Shown: positions 20,938-32,907 of the stretch, piece by piece
How the letters are laid out: each line of letters opens with the position of its first letter
How positions within the stretch are numbered: the stretch's first letter is position 1
Source: Hyaloperonospora brassicae
Lineage: Eukaryota > Oomycota > Peronosporomycetes > Peronosporales > Peronosporaceae
Assembly: GCA_947650285.1 (NCBI GenBank)
Contig: CANTFL010001448.1
Coordinates: 310,001 to 374,000, forward strand
Direction: 5' to 3'
DNA: 64,000 nucleotides
Notes under the pieces: model-generated
What the model saw: only the letters and a program-made list of their open reading frames with translations
Told to the model about the DNA's origin: nothing
Databases searched by the model: none
Made by a program: the position numbers and the translations under genes

Positions 20938-21861
20938 ATGGAGCAATCCACACCCATCACTGAGGCCCAAAAGGTCGCGCTTGATAAGCTGACCGCGGCC
21001 GTGGGCCCAGAATATGTGGAGTATCTAGGTGCGCAAGGTCCCGATGTGCTAAATGCACGAGTCGAGACCTTCATGCAGTATGAAACGGCCCTGTTGGGCC
21101 AGGTTCAAAACCGAACAGCGTCGGCTATGCCGACACGCTACGTAGCTATGCCACCAGAAGAGGCTAAGCCTCGTCCCCTTCGAGTGGACGTTAAACATTA
21201 CTCCGGGAAGGAGGGGAAAAATTTGAATCTCTGGATCCGTGAGATTGAGATGGCCATGGACTCTGGTCTCATCTCACTTGAGAACCAGCGGGTCTCGTTG
21301 GCTCTTTTTAAGCTCTATGGAAGAGCTAGAGAGTGGGCTTTGACGTGTGGCACGTCGGTCAACTTGGCATTTCCCACGTGGGAATCGCTCAAGGTAGACG
21401 TCTTGCGAGTTTTCTCGCCGCCTAACCAGGCATATTGCGTGCGCTCACGCCTCTTGTCCACCCGTTTGGGTAAGAACGAGTTAACGGACTATGTCCAGGA
21501 GTTGAGAACTCTGATGGCTGCCATGCAGTCCGACCCTCTCCCTGAGACTGTCTACGTGACAGTCTTTATGGAAGGTATTCTCAATGGCGTTGCCAGGACC
21601 GAGGTCTTTCGAGTCCATCCCTCGACTTTTGAAGAGGCTGTGAGCATCGCTCAGAATGCTGAGCATTACTTTAAGGCAGCAAGACTTGGTTGGAATGGGT
21701 ACAGCCCAAGCTATGCGAGAGCAACCTCTACAGGCACTTCGGCTTACTGTAAGCCAGAACCGATGGATCTCAGCCATGATGAAGATATAGGCGAAGCGCA
21801 GCTTCATGTCGTGGAGCAACGACAGGACGTGAAACGCTGTTACATGTGCGGAAGCACTTAA
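20938..21861 (+). pseudogene. Element 1 Gag (capsid and zinc knuckle), truncated by a stop
   Basis: 307 residues from the ATG at 20938. The middle has the retrotransposon Gag fold signature (KHYSGKEGKNLNLWIREIEM, then F-x-x-P-x-x-x-x-x-x-R-S-R-L). The C-terminal CCHC knuckle begins CYMCG, but a TAA at 21859-21861 falls inside it; the remaining His and Cys codons follow in frame. Gag forms the particle and binds RNA. The stop would remove the RNA-binding knuckle, so this copy cannot make normal Gag-Pol. Confidence 0.8.
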
Positions 21862-22082
21862 CACTTGCGTCCCACTTGTCCTTTGCGTAAGCAACGACCG
21901 ACACCTATGGGTCGAAACCCCAGCCTCAACCAGAAACCTGGTATGGCACGGGGAAACGTCGACACCCAGTAGGCGCGGGGCGCCCTACTGGGGTAGAACT
22001 GAGTTCTGTCACTTCTCTACGAGGTAGAGCAAAACAGGGCTTAGCCCCACAGAGCTCCGTGCCAGCAAGCACAGATCGTGGA

Positions 22083-22535
22083 TACAAGCCTGGCTTGTTA
22101 GTCGCCGAGGCGATATTTAAAGGCTTTGAGAAGCATTAGTCGATCCTAATCGACTCCGGAGCATCATGCAACTATGCTAGACGTCGTTCCCTTGAGGGGA
22201 GTCAGCAATATGCTGACGCGATTAAAGCGCATGAAGATGATTCGATCACTGTTCGGTTATCGACGGGTAGTCGCGTTACTGTGACTAAAGTTTCGTTGAA
22301 CTTGGGCGTGAAGTTTTTGGACTTTGATAGCACAGAACGCTGTCTCGTCCTTGTATTGGATTCGAGATATGATCTCACCCTAGGCATGGACTGGCTTGAA
22401 CGCCATGAACCATGTATTGATTGGAGGTCTAAGACCTTCGGCGCAACGCGCAATGTTCCTAGTGAAGCTTTGGATAGTCATGAACCCACCTTTGATAGGC
22501 AACAAAAGCGCTATTGGCGCGAGCCATTGACGTAA
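22083..22535 (+). pseudogene. Element 1 aspartic protease
   Basis: The catalytic DSGAS motif is intact at 22152-22166, preceded in frame by a TAG at 22137. It is followed by RLSTGSRVTVTKVSLNL and LGMDWLERHEPCIDW, the typical end of a Gypsy protease domain. The frame closes at 22535. The enzyme normally cuts the Gag-Pol polyprotein. Here it is separated from Gag by several stops. Confidence 0.75.
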
Positions 22536-23134
22536 GATGTCAATGTGCTGGACATTGGTATGTTAGAGTTAATTATCTCCAATTTCATTGACATGAAAGT
22601 TGAGCGGAGCTCATTCACCGTATGTGAATGAAGCTGTACTCCATTGAGTGATACTCGTTGTAATAATGAGTTACTGCATGCGCCAAGCATGGTTAGCCTA
22701 CGGCCGAGTCATCCAGGAAGTAATTCCCATGATGTAAGTGCAATGGCACGTGAAATTCCACAGAGTGAGAGCGGCCGTGATGGCACCTCACTGAATGTCG
22801 GTAAGGACATTGTTGGCAAACAGCCAGATCATTCAGGGCAAGGTCCATATGCGGTACGTGAAGTGGTACGTGTTAATATACTGGGTGAAGTGTTCGAGTT
22901 ACATAACCTTTCACCAGATGTTGCTCAAGACATGAGCTCTCATATCGAGCGTGATATAGCAAATAGCAACTTCAGGGATTCTACTGTCCCGACCTCTAGG
23001 AGGCGTAAAGTTTTTTTGAGGAAACAATCACGGCGTCGGGTGGCAACTGTTAAGCGCCAGACGTCCGAGGTGTTAAGGCGTGATAATAGTAATAATACAC
23101 TATGTCCAGTTGAAAATGGAATGAATGACCGGCC
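22536..23134 (+). pseudogene. Element 1 protease-RT linker
   Basis: Mostly open but with stops; a frame at 22644-23147 has polar, low-identity sequence with no domain. Its position matches the variable linker between protease and reverse transcriptase in chromoviruses. Confidence 0.45.
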
Positions 23135-23797
23135 ATGTGGATGGTAACATTAGTCTTGAGACTCTTGGATACTTTCTTTGAGCTAGACGAAATGTCTGAT
23201 GGCGAATTCAGCCAAGCCTTGCAGGCCGGAGAGCTATCCGATCTAGTGGTCATTCGACCCGATGTTGAGTTGAGCTCTTCCTCGTTATTGGACGAGTCCG
23301 TCCTCGAGGGTACAAAGGCGACACTAAGTTCGCGTAGTAAATCCGCGATCCTTAAGAATCCTTTTGATCCGTTATATCCTTTGGTAAAGGAATTTCAAGA
23401 CGTGGTGTGTAACGATCCGCCGTCTGCCTTACCTCCGGATGGAGGTGTACGTCATGAAATTGACTTGGTTCCTGGAGCTAAATACTGTGTAACGCGGCAG
23501 TGGACTTTGCCGAAAGAACAGTGTGACGTCATTGACGACTTCTTTCGTGCAAAGCACGCGGCAGGAATGGTACGTGAGAGCAAATCTTCCCATTCCACAC
23601 CGATATTCTGTGTCAGAAAGCTCAACGGGAAGTGGCGCATTGTTCATGCTTACAATAAGCTTAATGCTGCCACGATCACGGCTCAGACACCAATCCCTAG
23701 GAAAGATGCCCTTCAGAACAATATGGTGGGATGTACAATGTACAATGTACAGTTCACTCGACTTAGTCGATGGTTATTACCATTTGCTCATTCGTGA
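23135..23797 (+). pseudogene. Element 1 reverse transcriptase, N-terminal part
   Basis: Holds the entry to the RT domain: [37 protein letters not shown] and TPIPRKD. The frame is lost at a 7-bp tandem duplication (TGTACAA units at 23732-23750), after which the RT continues in another frame. Confidence 0.85.
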
Positions 23798-25211
23798 GAA
23801 CGATATTCCGCTGGCAGCGGTTAGTATTCCGAGCGGTATGCTCTGGGAGTGGCTAGTCATGCCACAGGGCTTGTCAAACGCTCCAGCTACGTTCAATCGT
23901 CTTGTGACACAATTGTTCAGACCTCATAGAAGTTATGCACAGAAGTTCTTTGATGACATTTTTGTCCATAGTCGTGCTATGAACGGCCGGTCTGATGTGG
24001 ATAATCACATCGACCATTTACGAGCAGTGCTCGAGTGCATGCGCACAAACAAGTTGTATGCCAACGCCTCTAAGTGCATATTTGGTGCACAAGAGATTCC
24101 CTTTTCAGGGTGCTTAATTGGGAAGCGTGGTCTAAGAGCGGATCCCGCTAAGATTAAAGCCATAGTCGATTGGCCGGTTCCTAAGAACCAAAAGGACTTA
24201 CGTAAGTGGCTTGGTCTTGCCAATTACTTACACATATATAGTGCGAACTATGCGGATATGGCTCGACCATTATCCAATCTCCTTAAAAAGGATGTGGAGT
24301 GGTGTTGGACTAGCACCGAGCATGAAGCCTTTACGGCTATTAAAGAGAGTATTCTTCATGCGCCATTCTTGGCTTTGCCCGATCCTGATCGGCCTTTCAG
24401 TGTCGTCTGTGACGCATCTGACTTTGCCATCGGCAGTGCTCTGTTACAAACAGATGATGATGGACGGGAACGCGTCATTGCGTTTGAGTCCCGACAGCTC
24501 AAAACAGCTGAGAAGAACTATCCAGTTCATGCCAAAGAGCTACTCGCGATGAAGTATGATTTGGTCAAACTCAGAGTTCGTCTTCTTGGCTCTAAGACTT
24601 TTGTGATCTTTACAGATCATGCGTCTTTACGCACTGCGACCCAGTCGCCACAGCCCTCTCAGAGAATGGCTCGTTGGCTCTCATTCTTTGATGAATACAA
24701 CTTCGAGGTGAAGTACAATTCGGGCAAGCAGAATGCTTTGGCTGATGCGTTGTCACGTAGGCCTGACAATGAGCTTGCTCATGTTACGACTCTGTCATCA
24801 CCGGTCACTGACCTCATTCGTTCGGCATATGCCAAGGATGAACATTGTATAGCTTTGCTACGTGCTCTGGGAAGCGAGGAGTTTAACGACTCAGACATTA
24901 AATTGTCGGCACGTTTGCGTGCGAGGATACATCGATATTCCATCGATCAAGGCCTGTTGATCTATAGCACAGATATGGAGTATACCCCTCGCATCGTTGT
25001 CCCCCATGATGAGGAATTGAAGTATCGCATCCTCTATAAGGCGCATGATACTGCGGTGAGCGGTCATCTCGGTCGAGAAAAGACACATAGCTCCGTGAGC
25101 CAACATTATTGGTGGCCAAAACTTTTACAAATGGGTAAGCACATACGCGCGTACGTGCGAAACGTGTCAACGGGTAAAACCCTCAGCGCATGCGGCTGCG
25201 CCGCTCGCTAG
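23751..25211 (+). pseudogene. Element 1 reverse transcriptase C-terminal part, RNase H and integrase N-terminus
   Basis: A long intact frame. The RT active site is FFDD (23946-23957; Y-x-D-D family, Phe variant). RNase H follows with VVCDASDFAIGSAL, KELLAMKY, FTDHASL and NALADALSR. The integrase zinc-binding start (KAHDTAVSGHLGREKTHSSV, with HxxxH-type spacing) ends at a frame break near 25170-25211. These parts normally copy the RNA and remove the template. Confidence 0.85.
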
Positions 25212-25827
25212 TCTTCCTATACCCTCTGGGTGCTAGGAGTTTATCAGCATGGACTTCATGTTCGGTTTGCCGAAAGATGTACAAAGCATTACGGGTATTG
25301 TGGTCTTTGTTGACCGTTTGAGCAGGATGGATCACTTGGCGGCTGTGCCAGATACCATTAATTGGTGAAGGTACAGCTACGCTGTTTATCGATCGAGTGT
25401 TTCGACAACACGGTTTGCCTGTGGCAATTGTCTCTGACCGAGACCCTCGCTTCACTGGGAAGTTTTGGAAGTCCATCCTCAAGGTGCTCGGCCTACATTT
25501 GGACATGTCCACGGCGGATCACTCGCAGACCGATGGTCAAACCGAGCGAGTCAATCGCGTTATCGGTGACATATTACGCAGTGTTTGCGCTGAAACGCCA
25601 AAACGTTGGAGTTCGATGCTCCCTGTTGTTGAGTTGCGTTGAATAACGCTGTTCACGCCTCTACAGGCTTTACTCCGTTCTACGTGAACGGTCTCACACA
25701 CCCTCGCGTTCCGTTGACGCAACCACTTCGTGGTTCAGGGCTTGGTGGGGGAGGAGTTGCCGATCGGCTTGCTGATATCAGCCCTGCTACTGTTTAAAAA
25801 CAGGTAAGCGAGTTTCTCGCAGCGCGA
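25212..25827 (+). pseudogene. Element 1 integrase core, heavily broken
   Basis: Fragments of the DDE core appear in alternating frames: SMDFMFGLPKDVQ (first Asp), VSDRDPRFTGKFW (second Asp) and TDGQTERVNRV (Glu), followed by a NNAVHASTGFTPFYVNG-type segment. Stops and frameshifts separate them. A short A/T run and a TTTAAA lie near 25795. Confidence 0.75.
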
Positions 25828-26525
25828 TTGAATGTGTTACGACACGTGCGTGATGCACTGGCTGATAGACAAGATGGACAAAAGGAACAAGCTGATGATA
25901 ATGGTAGAGGTTGTGTTGAACGTTATAAGGATGAAGACCAAGTTCTACTCAATGCTAAAACCCTACCGACAAATGTAGTGTCTGCCGTCTTCAAGACAAA
26001 GTTGCGTCCGCGCTCCATCGGGCCATTAGCGGTCGTTGCTAAAAAGGGATTGACGTACACGCTCAACCTTTTGCGTAAACTGCGCACGCACCCAGTACTC
26101 TACGTTGGCTTGCTTAAGCCGTATCGGGACCCGTCCCATGTGAACTCGGAGGCGCTTGCGCCGGGTAATAGGGCCTTGCCGTCGACTTTTGCATCCGAAC
26201 CAGGAGGTCAAGCTGACCATCCACACGGGCTAAGGCCAACTCCAATGCTTGAACACGGGCTTGCACCGAGTCGAGCGCACTCTGGGTCTTACCCAATGTA
26301 TCACGGAGACCACTCAGCTCAAGGAGGACCTTCTCATGCTCCTCCTTCGGTACCCCGACCACCACCAACGCTGCTCGATGAGCAAGGGAACTACCAGTTC
26401 CATGTGGAGAAAATCCTTCAGCGACGTCGTCGTCGTGGCCAATACCAGTATCTGGTGAAGTAACGAGGGTATCCGGAGAACTCGTGGGAGTATGAGATAC
26501 CCCTTCGGCAGGACTGCCCGTACGC
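25828..26525 (+). pseudogene. Element 1 integrase C-terminus and chromodomain
   Basis: The segment LRTHPVLYVGLLKPY is the usual end of a chromoviral integrase. A proline-rich linker follows, then a chromodomain starting NYQFHVEKILQRRRRRGQYQ and breaking at a TAA (26461-26463) where the conserved aromatic residue should be; RGYP and NSWEYE follow in frame. Chromodomains direct integration to marked chromatin. The same DNA is open on the other strand (antisense frame). Confidence 0.75.
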
Positions 26526-27408
26526 CGTGAATGTATTTGAACATCGTGGTTAGGGTCGCCTCGCGAACGAAAACGCTTCTCACCAATAGTGGTGGGAGGT
26601 AGCGTGTTGCTCCGCACCTTAGGATCGTGACCCATGGTTATCATCGTAGCCGGAGCATAACGCGTACGTGTACGCAACTGGCCTCTGGCCTTGAGCTTGA
26701 CGTACTCGAACCGGAGCTTCCGTTCCAGACGAACGTCAGCCACATCGGCGCTGGCCCGCAGCGCTGACACACTGCTAAGATGCTGCTTGCGGTACGCTTA
26801 ACGGATGAACTGATTGTCCTCCTCCTCAGGCAGTTCGCCAGCGAACAACAAGATGGGCACGCCCTTTATCGGTCGAGCCGAAACACCACGAGATAAGCTC
26901 TCAAGATGCATGCGGTACTGACCTTGTGTGGTCAAGTACGGTTCGAGATATCTCTAATTTAGAGCATTGCGATAGGCGATATCTTCTGGCGACGTAGCCT
27001 CTGGGCCAATGGCCCATGTTAAAAGGCTACGGCCATCCGTTTGACGGAGACGTTGCTCCACGTCTGGTGTTGAAAACACGTAACCACTTCGGTTTTGAAT
27101 AACCGTCTGGGTATGAGTGCGACGTAAAGCACGCTCCTCAAGCTGACGGATTAGCTCCTGTTGCTTGTCGAGCGGGTTCGTGATGATGTTCTCATCTACA
27201 TATGTGGTATGATGCTGCGCCCCTGGCGCTGTGGTCACATACGTTTAGCGAACGAATTCGGTGCTGTTAGAGGTCCAGCCTCAGATACAGCGGAGTGGGA
27301 CGATATCCCGTCATCTCCAGGGACACTGGTATCACTACCATAGTCCACATCCTCATTAAAGTCGAGGTAGGAGATAAGAGTCCGAGACTCGTTGGGTGGT
27401 GATGCCAT
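26114..27408 (-). pseudogene. Element 1 antisense reading frame with coiled coil
   Basis: An ATG at 27408, 107 bp inside the 3' LTR, opens an acidic/Ser-rich start (MASPPNESRTLISYLDF). A frameshift near 27240 leads into the main frame, which runs to 26114 with in-frame stops near 26954 and 26800. The end has a heptad-rich coiled coil (about 26310-26160, EKVLLELSGLRDTLGKTQSA). It overlaps the chromodomain and linker antisense. Element 2 has a counterpart in the same place. I do not recognise the protein; it could be an accessory protein made from an LTR-driven antisense transcript. Confidence 0.5.
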
Positions 27409-27502
27409 GGTGTTTCGTGTTTAGCAACCGTGAGGTTAAGCGCACACACACCGACCTCTTCGAGGAAAGAAACCGATTGACGTTTTGTGGTAACGTCAGT
27501 CT

Positions 27503-27514
27503 GGTGGGATAGGG
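27503..27514 (+). promoter_or_regulatory. Polypurine tract of element 1
   Basis: A purine-rich GGTGGGATAGGG directly precedes the 3' LTR, as expected for plus-strand priming. Confidence 0.5.
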
Positions 27515-28050
27515 TGTAACGGGGTTACACGTCGACTGGTAGTCGACGATAGGTGTGGTGCACACAAGAGAGGGGGTACCCTGTAAAGCGATATTAGAAC
27601 ACAGTAAGTGTATCAATTGTTGAAGACTGATGTCTGTCAACAGTTGAATACGAAATCTTTTGAGAGGTTTAACTTAGAACGTTAGTGACTAGGTCAAGTA
27701 CGTTGTTCTATAGTGTTCTTTTAGGTTTAAAGAAGAAATAAAGCTCAGTTCCCCTTTTGATTAATAAGAGACACGTGCCTTACGAGGCGTCTTTGATAGG
27801 GAGGACGAAAGCACCGCCTGTAAAGGTAGCTTGTCCTCGAGCACTCTGTGCTGTGATTCTTTTGAATCGTTTGGTCCCTCAGGAACAGGGACCGTAAGCT
27901 CTCTGAGCTTGTTGACTCTCTGAGTCGGGTTCTCTGAACCAAACCTTAGCTCTCTGAGCTGTTGACTCTCTGAGGCGGGTTCGTAGAACCAAAGTTGCTT
28001 ATTACGCGTAAGTGTTCCTCTGACTGAAAAAGCTGTGTAGCTCCGCTACA
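27515..28050 (+). repeat. 3' LTR of element 1
   Basis: 536 bp, TGTAACGGGG to CTACA, matching 20340-20879. Confidence 0.9.
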
Positions 28051-31000
28051 TAATAGATCATGCGTGAAACCATGCGTTGGAAATTTGTAGTGTAATTTAG
28101 TGCAAGTATGAAAAAGGAGATTTATGGAAGAGGTTTCACTATATAAAATATAAGGTATTAATCTTTCGCAGCTGAGCAATAATTGCTCAGATTATTATAT
28201 TCTTCTGCACGTACAATGAACGTGTAGTTTTGGCAGCGCACATCATGTGTACATTGCGGTACGAGGGCTTACCAGCTATCTTGTATTACGTGGGCTCCAT
28301 CATACATGGTAGCACTTCGTGGTCCGTCCAGTGACCACGATATTTTCATCCAACATTTACATATCGGATAAGGGATAAAGCCTTCACGCCACGAGCGAAA
28401 ATTACCTCTATTTTATACATCTCGAACGTGTCATGGAGTGGCATTCACAACATTGATGATGTGCTCCCGACTCTGCTCTAATGCCTAGACGATTGACTAT
28501 AGGCGGAATTACTCCGTATTCATGTGTAAAGCCTTTGTCGCAATCTCGCTAGCGTTGAGCTTTAGCGAGTACTGTGTTCCTGAAAAAACTAGACGTGTAT
28601 ACCGTGACGCAAAATGACACGTATTATGTAGCTTAGCTATGTCCACAGACAACTTCCCTGTATTTTTCAAGTTTCCGGCTGAGGTTTTCATGGATGCGCT
28701 TGCAACTTATCTGCGAGCCGATATCTTCGTTTGTCGACTCGTCCCCTTTCTGATATCCTTCGTGTTTCTTATCACTTGTTTTAACCAGTTTCAACCAACG
28801 TTAAACGAGCTCGAGGTGTTTCAGCGACTTTAAGTTGGGAATATATCACAACAGCCTTCCTCTCCTTGTGTTATAATTGGCAGAGCGAGTCGCACCCCTC
28901 TCGGTGATTTATGTTGATGACGTTAAAAGCCGTGGCAGGGATTAAATTTCGGGGCGATAGAGAGGAATTCTTTACTTGATCGTGTTAATTATTTATTGAA
29001 GGATTACTGGGTCTAAGTCACCTTAGTCTAAAGGAGTTCATTATCGTCTACTGTGTGTATACTTGTTCGCTTGGCAATCTGAACACTTGATACGTTCGAT
29101 ATTTCAAACCTTGTCGTTCTCGCTGTAGCGTCCCTCGATCGCAGTTGTGGGTTATATTGTGAGTTCTTGGCCTCTGGCCACATTATACATATATATCACG
29201 TGATTATAAAATGTAGATTCCCTTGACGTTGGAACATAATTTGACCCGGAAGAGAAGTCCAACCGAGTACATGGAAGCAAATTAAACTCTACTAAATATC
29301 GACCAACTAAAACCAAAAGCCTAAGAATGAGCATGCATAATAGTATCACGGCGTATGCCGTGTGTGGCCCTTTAACATCTAAACCCGATCATTAATGAAG
29401 ACCTGATCTCAACTAGCCTTTGTGAAAGATCGATCTCGATCGGCAATTTTGATTATTTGGTCTTCGCCTTGAGACCCTCATATTTTACGAATGTTCTCAG
29501 GCTTCTTGTCAGCCAATCAAAGTATCTCTCTTCAAAGTATACTTTCGATCAATCATCCCCATACACATTATATTGACTTCACTACGATTATTAATGGGCG
29601 ATGTGGCGGTTAATAACGGATGACCAAAAATTGTCGAGAAGGCTTCGAGTATCAACAAGATTTGGGTACTAAGGACCCATACATATTCACTTTTCATTTA
29701 ACTAAACTCAGTGCCCTGAATCATCTACAATACAGTTGGGATATTTGAGCGCGATATTGACTACATATCACACTCTTTACCTTTTTTACGATAATCGCTA
29801 ACGATTTTACCAGACATCGTTTGAATTGTACTTGGTTAAGGGGACAGTCAATAGCGATACTTTGCTTAGTCTACACCACTCGTAATTATATAGTACACTG
29901 TAATGTCGAGGTAGACGCCACCTTGGTCGATCGCTCGTGGTGGGATTAGTAGATAAATCAGAGAGAGGCTTGAGCTTGCAAACCCTCATCGTAATACAAC
30001 GAATGAAAAATGCTTGTCATGTCGACACTTACGATGAAGTTTCACTCAACACTCAATCAGATCCATAATTTTTCTTGCATCTATTTTAGCTCGTTTTAAT
30101 ATTTGCATACAAGATGCACCCATATCTTCATATGTCTTAAGGGTCAATTCGAATAATTTCGGTATATCTTTTACGCATACACGTACGTTTATATGTATAC
30201 ATATATCGATACTCTCGTACTATACAGAATGACATATCATGTTAAAAAATTGTCGCAACCATATGCATAAAACACTTTATACCTGGACACTCCATATCCC
30301 TTTTCTTTCATGTTTTACCCTTATAATATGACGTACAGTTTATCATGACCACAATTCGCAAATTTGCACCATGGGTGGCGTGAAGTATCAGCTTGAACGG
30401 CGGTTCAAATTTGAGCTTTGTTTCTACTTTGATCTTGTTCAATGTATATAAGTGATCTTGTTTGCCCACCTTTGGATGCTCGGTGGCCGGCTATAATTAT
30501 TTCTATGCCTTATAAACATACCGTATCATGATCAGAAGACGCTCTATTTACCTTGAAATGAGTTGTATCATTCATCTTTAAGTAAACGGGGTGTCTCATG
30601 CCGCTGTCGAACAATTGTTGAAGAGTCAAATGTAGTCAGTAAGGTACACTCAAAGTATCTGTACAATATAGCTGGTGAATAAAATGAGATTATTAATATT
30701 GGAGTCAACACCCAAATTCCAACAATGAAGGCAAAGCTGATCACAATTATTGGCAGATTGTATAATGTACTAAAGATTGATGATCAGGAATGGTCGAGAG
30801 ACCTAGCGATCTCTATATATTTCGGAGCCCTTTTATATGGTTTGTTTATTATAAAAGAAGAATAAATGCATTGCTCCGCTTTGAGTTGTAATGATATCAT
30901 AATGTCCAAACTATAGACCACTATGATCTTGCAACATACCGAAATTTTTTCGATCGAATACACGATTTAGGATCGCAAATGTAATTAAAGGGAGCCGCTA

Positions 31001-31145
31001 TCCACCACTCACTTTTCGCTCACCACCACTCACCCCCATTTTGTCAAAAATCTGAATACTTCTGTCGCGCTGTGGTTAGCTAAATGTGAAATGATAGAAA
31101 TAAGATTAACCAAACGCAAATTTTACGCGCAAATGAATCCTCGCT
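28051..31145. other. AT-rich gene-free region
   Basis: No gene or clear element domain. Very AT-rich, with only short open frames. It may contain the rest of the LTR fragment interrupted by element 1 and old element debris. A short frame near 30726 (MKAKLITIIGRLYNVL...) has protein-like composition but no recognisable match. Confidence 0.4.
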
Positions 31146-31159
31146 AAAAAGGTGCGCGT

Positions 31160-31770
31160 GCTCTTCAAGCTCAGCCGGTCAAGTCATGGACAGAGCTCTC
31201 CATCTACGTTTGGCCAAAGAGTACATCTGTTTCCGCATCCTACCTCATGACATTCGAACCGGTGTTCTTGGACGACGAGAAGAATGTGCTCTACGATCTC
31301 TACGCGAGATTCGACGAGATCCCCGAGTCCGGTATCGACAAGTCGATCATCTCGTACAGGAAGACATAAGAGTACGCCACCGTGATGTCCCGCCACAAGT
31401 TTGAGCGTCTGTGTATAATTAAATTTCAGGCGCTCTTCGGATTCCGCCAAACAATGCAATAGTCCATGGCCTCATGATCCTCGAGCTTCATGGACTTAGA
31501 AACATGCTGAGTGCTCGAAAGGGTACAATACAGAAATCGGCGACGAAGTCTTTAGTGCGTATAATACGATTACTGGCAGCACCCTGACGAGCAGTGGAGA
31601 CAACATGTACCTGAACGTGACGTATTTTGACAGCACCTTTGTGGTGACGACAGGCGGTGCAGATACTGGATGTCCGCGGGTGGTGAAGCGAATTGCTATG
31701 ACGAACGACGTTAACAAGTCGTTATTGGATCCTTGGCTTTGGGACGAAAAATCCCTTTCCCGGGATTAAT
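31160..31770 (+). pseudogene. Unidentified coding relic
   Basis: An island of higher GC in AT-rich DNA. Two stretches read like real protein: one at about 31170-31370 containing SIYVWPKSTSVSASYLMTF and VLYDLYARFDEIPESGID, ended by a TAA, and one at about 31510-31770 containing NMYLNVTYFDSTFVVTTGG. They lie in different frames with stops between. I cannot name the family. It may be the remains of a host gene. Confidence 0.35.
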
Positions 31771-32050
31771 AAATCAAAAAGTTCGTGATTGGTTGTGGTG
31801 AGCATCAACTTGTCTGTCAGCAACGTACTTCTGTTAAAAAAACTTGTTGCTGTTTTGTTTTTGTTTTGCTCGATCGAATGTATCGAAAAAACTACGGCTG
31901 TATTTGACTAGGAATTTTTACAGAGCGTTTCTTGTGTAAAGTACCGGAATACCTTGATAGCTCCAACAAATGTTTCACAGGCGGCAAGTGTGTCGCCATG
32001 TCGTCAAAACATTGCTTTGGAAGTCAGTGACGCATTTCAACATGATGTCG

Positions 32051-32570
32051 TCACAGTAAATGAGCTGCTGTGTATGGATTGATTGTCACTGTAAAAGACG
32101 CCCTTGCCATGATCTTATCGTAATTGACGTACGTCATTTGTATAGCATTTTGCTTTGTGTCGGCTGACGTCTCTACGCTCACGTCCAGTCTCAAGGTTGT
32201 CACACGCTCGAAAAAAAAGTTATAGTGGCTGACGCTTCTTGCACTTCCGCGAGGCAAGACCTGCAAGCATCAAGATTTATATTGCAATGACACCTTTGGA
32301 TGGGTCTGCTGGCACAGCATATCTAGCGTCCGGATAATGAAGCACGGAAATCAAAGTGACGTTGTTTTAGAACACTGCAGTCACGGACGTCGATGCTTTG
32401 CAATATATGCACGGGATAAAATCAACTAAAGTGATAATCAATAGATTCGTTCGCTTCCTCACTTATTACTGTTTAGTGGCACACAAAGATTTTGCCGTAT
32501 ACATCCTGGCATCTCTCGAAAGCTTCGCAGTCCGCATAGTCGTTGACGGGCCTGTTGCTACATGAAAAGC
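32051..32570 (-). pseudogene. Unidentified coding relic, possibly a secreted Cys-rich protein
   Basis: On the minus strand, about 32565-32470 reads as a Cys-rich C-terminus (FSCSNRPVNDYADCEAFERC, then C before a stop), and 32266-32051 reads RSVSHYNFFFERVTTLRLDV and a TYVNYDKIMARASFTVTIN segment before a stop. The two pieces may not belong together. No family is recognised. Confidence 0.25.
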
Positions 32571-32907
32571 GCACCATAGATATGGTTACAACGCTATATA
32601 CATGAGTCACTAATTAACGCAACCCTTCATCAAAGTACTTCGGCGAGGTATAATGTCGCTGTTGCATAATAAATAAATATTATGTGACGAGCTATAATGC
32701 ACAAGTGTTGTAAAGATTGTTGTTAAAGAAGCATTATGCGTTGTGGATCGTCAAGTGTCTGACCACCGCTACTACTTTGATTCCGCTCCAAGTCGGCGCC
32801 TTAACTTTAATTAAGCCCGTACGCACTAACAGACGTCACATTACCTTCTGACAAAATAAGCGTCTATTACAGCCGTATGAAGTCATGAACATCACTGCTT
32901 TCTATTA

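Larger units (their letters stand above)
20340..28050 (+). mobile_element. Gypsy chromovirus, element 1 (complete, mutated)
   Basis: 7.7 kb from TG at 20340 to CA at 28050, with LTRs of 540 and 536 bp, a primer-binding site, gag, protease, reverse transcriptase, RNase H, integrase, a chromodomain and a purine-rich tract before the 3' LTR. Flanking 5-mers CAATA and TAATA differ at one base, so a target duplication is likely. The coding frame is broken many times by stops and frameshifts, so the copy is inactive. An antisense frame starts near the 3' LTR. Short perfect hairpins are frequent throughout. Confidence 0.9.

Noticed and set aside
20340..28050. Short regularly repeated hairpins as a CRISPR array
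   Set aside because: The repeats are all different in sequence, lie in coding DNA, and there are no cas genes; the genome is eukaryotic.
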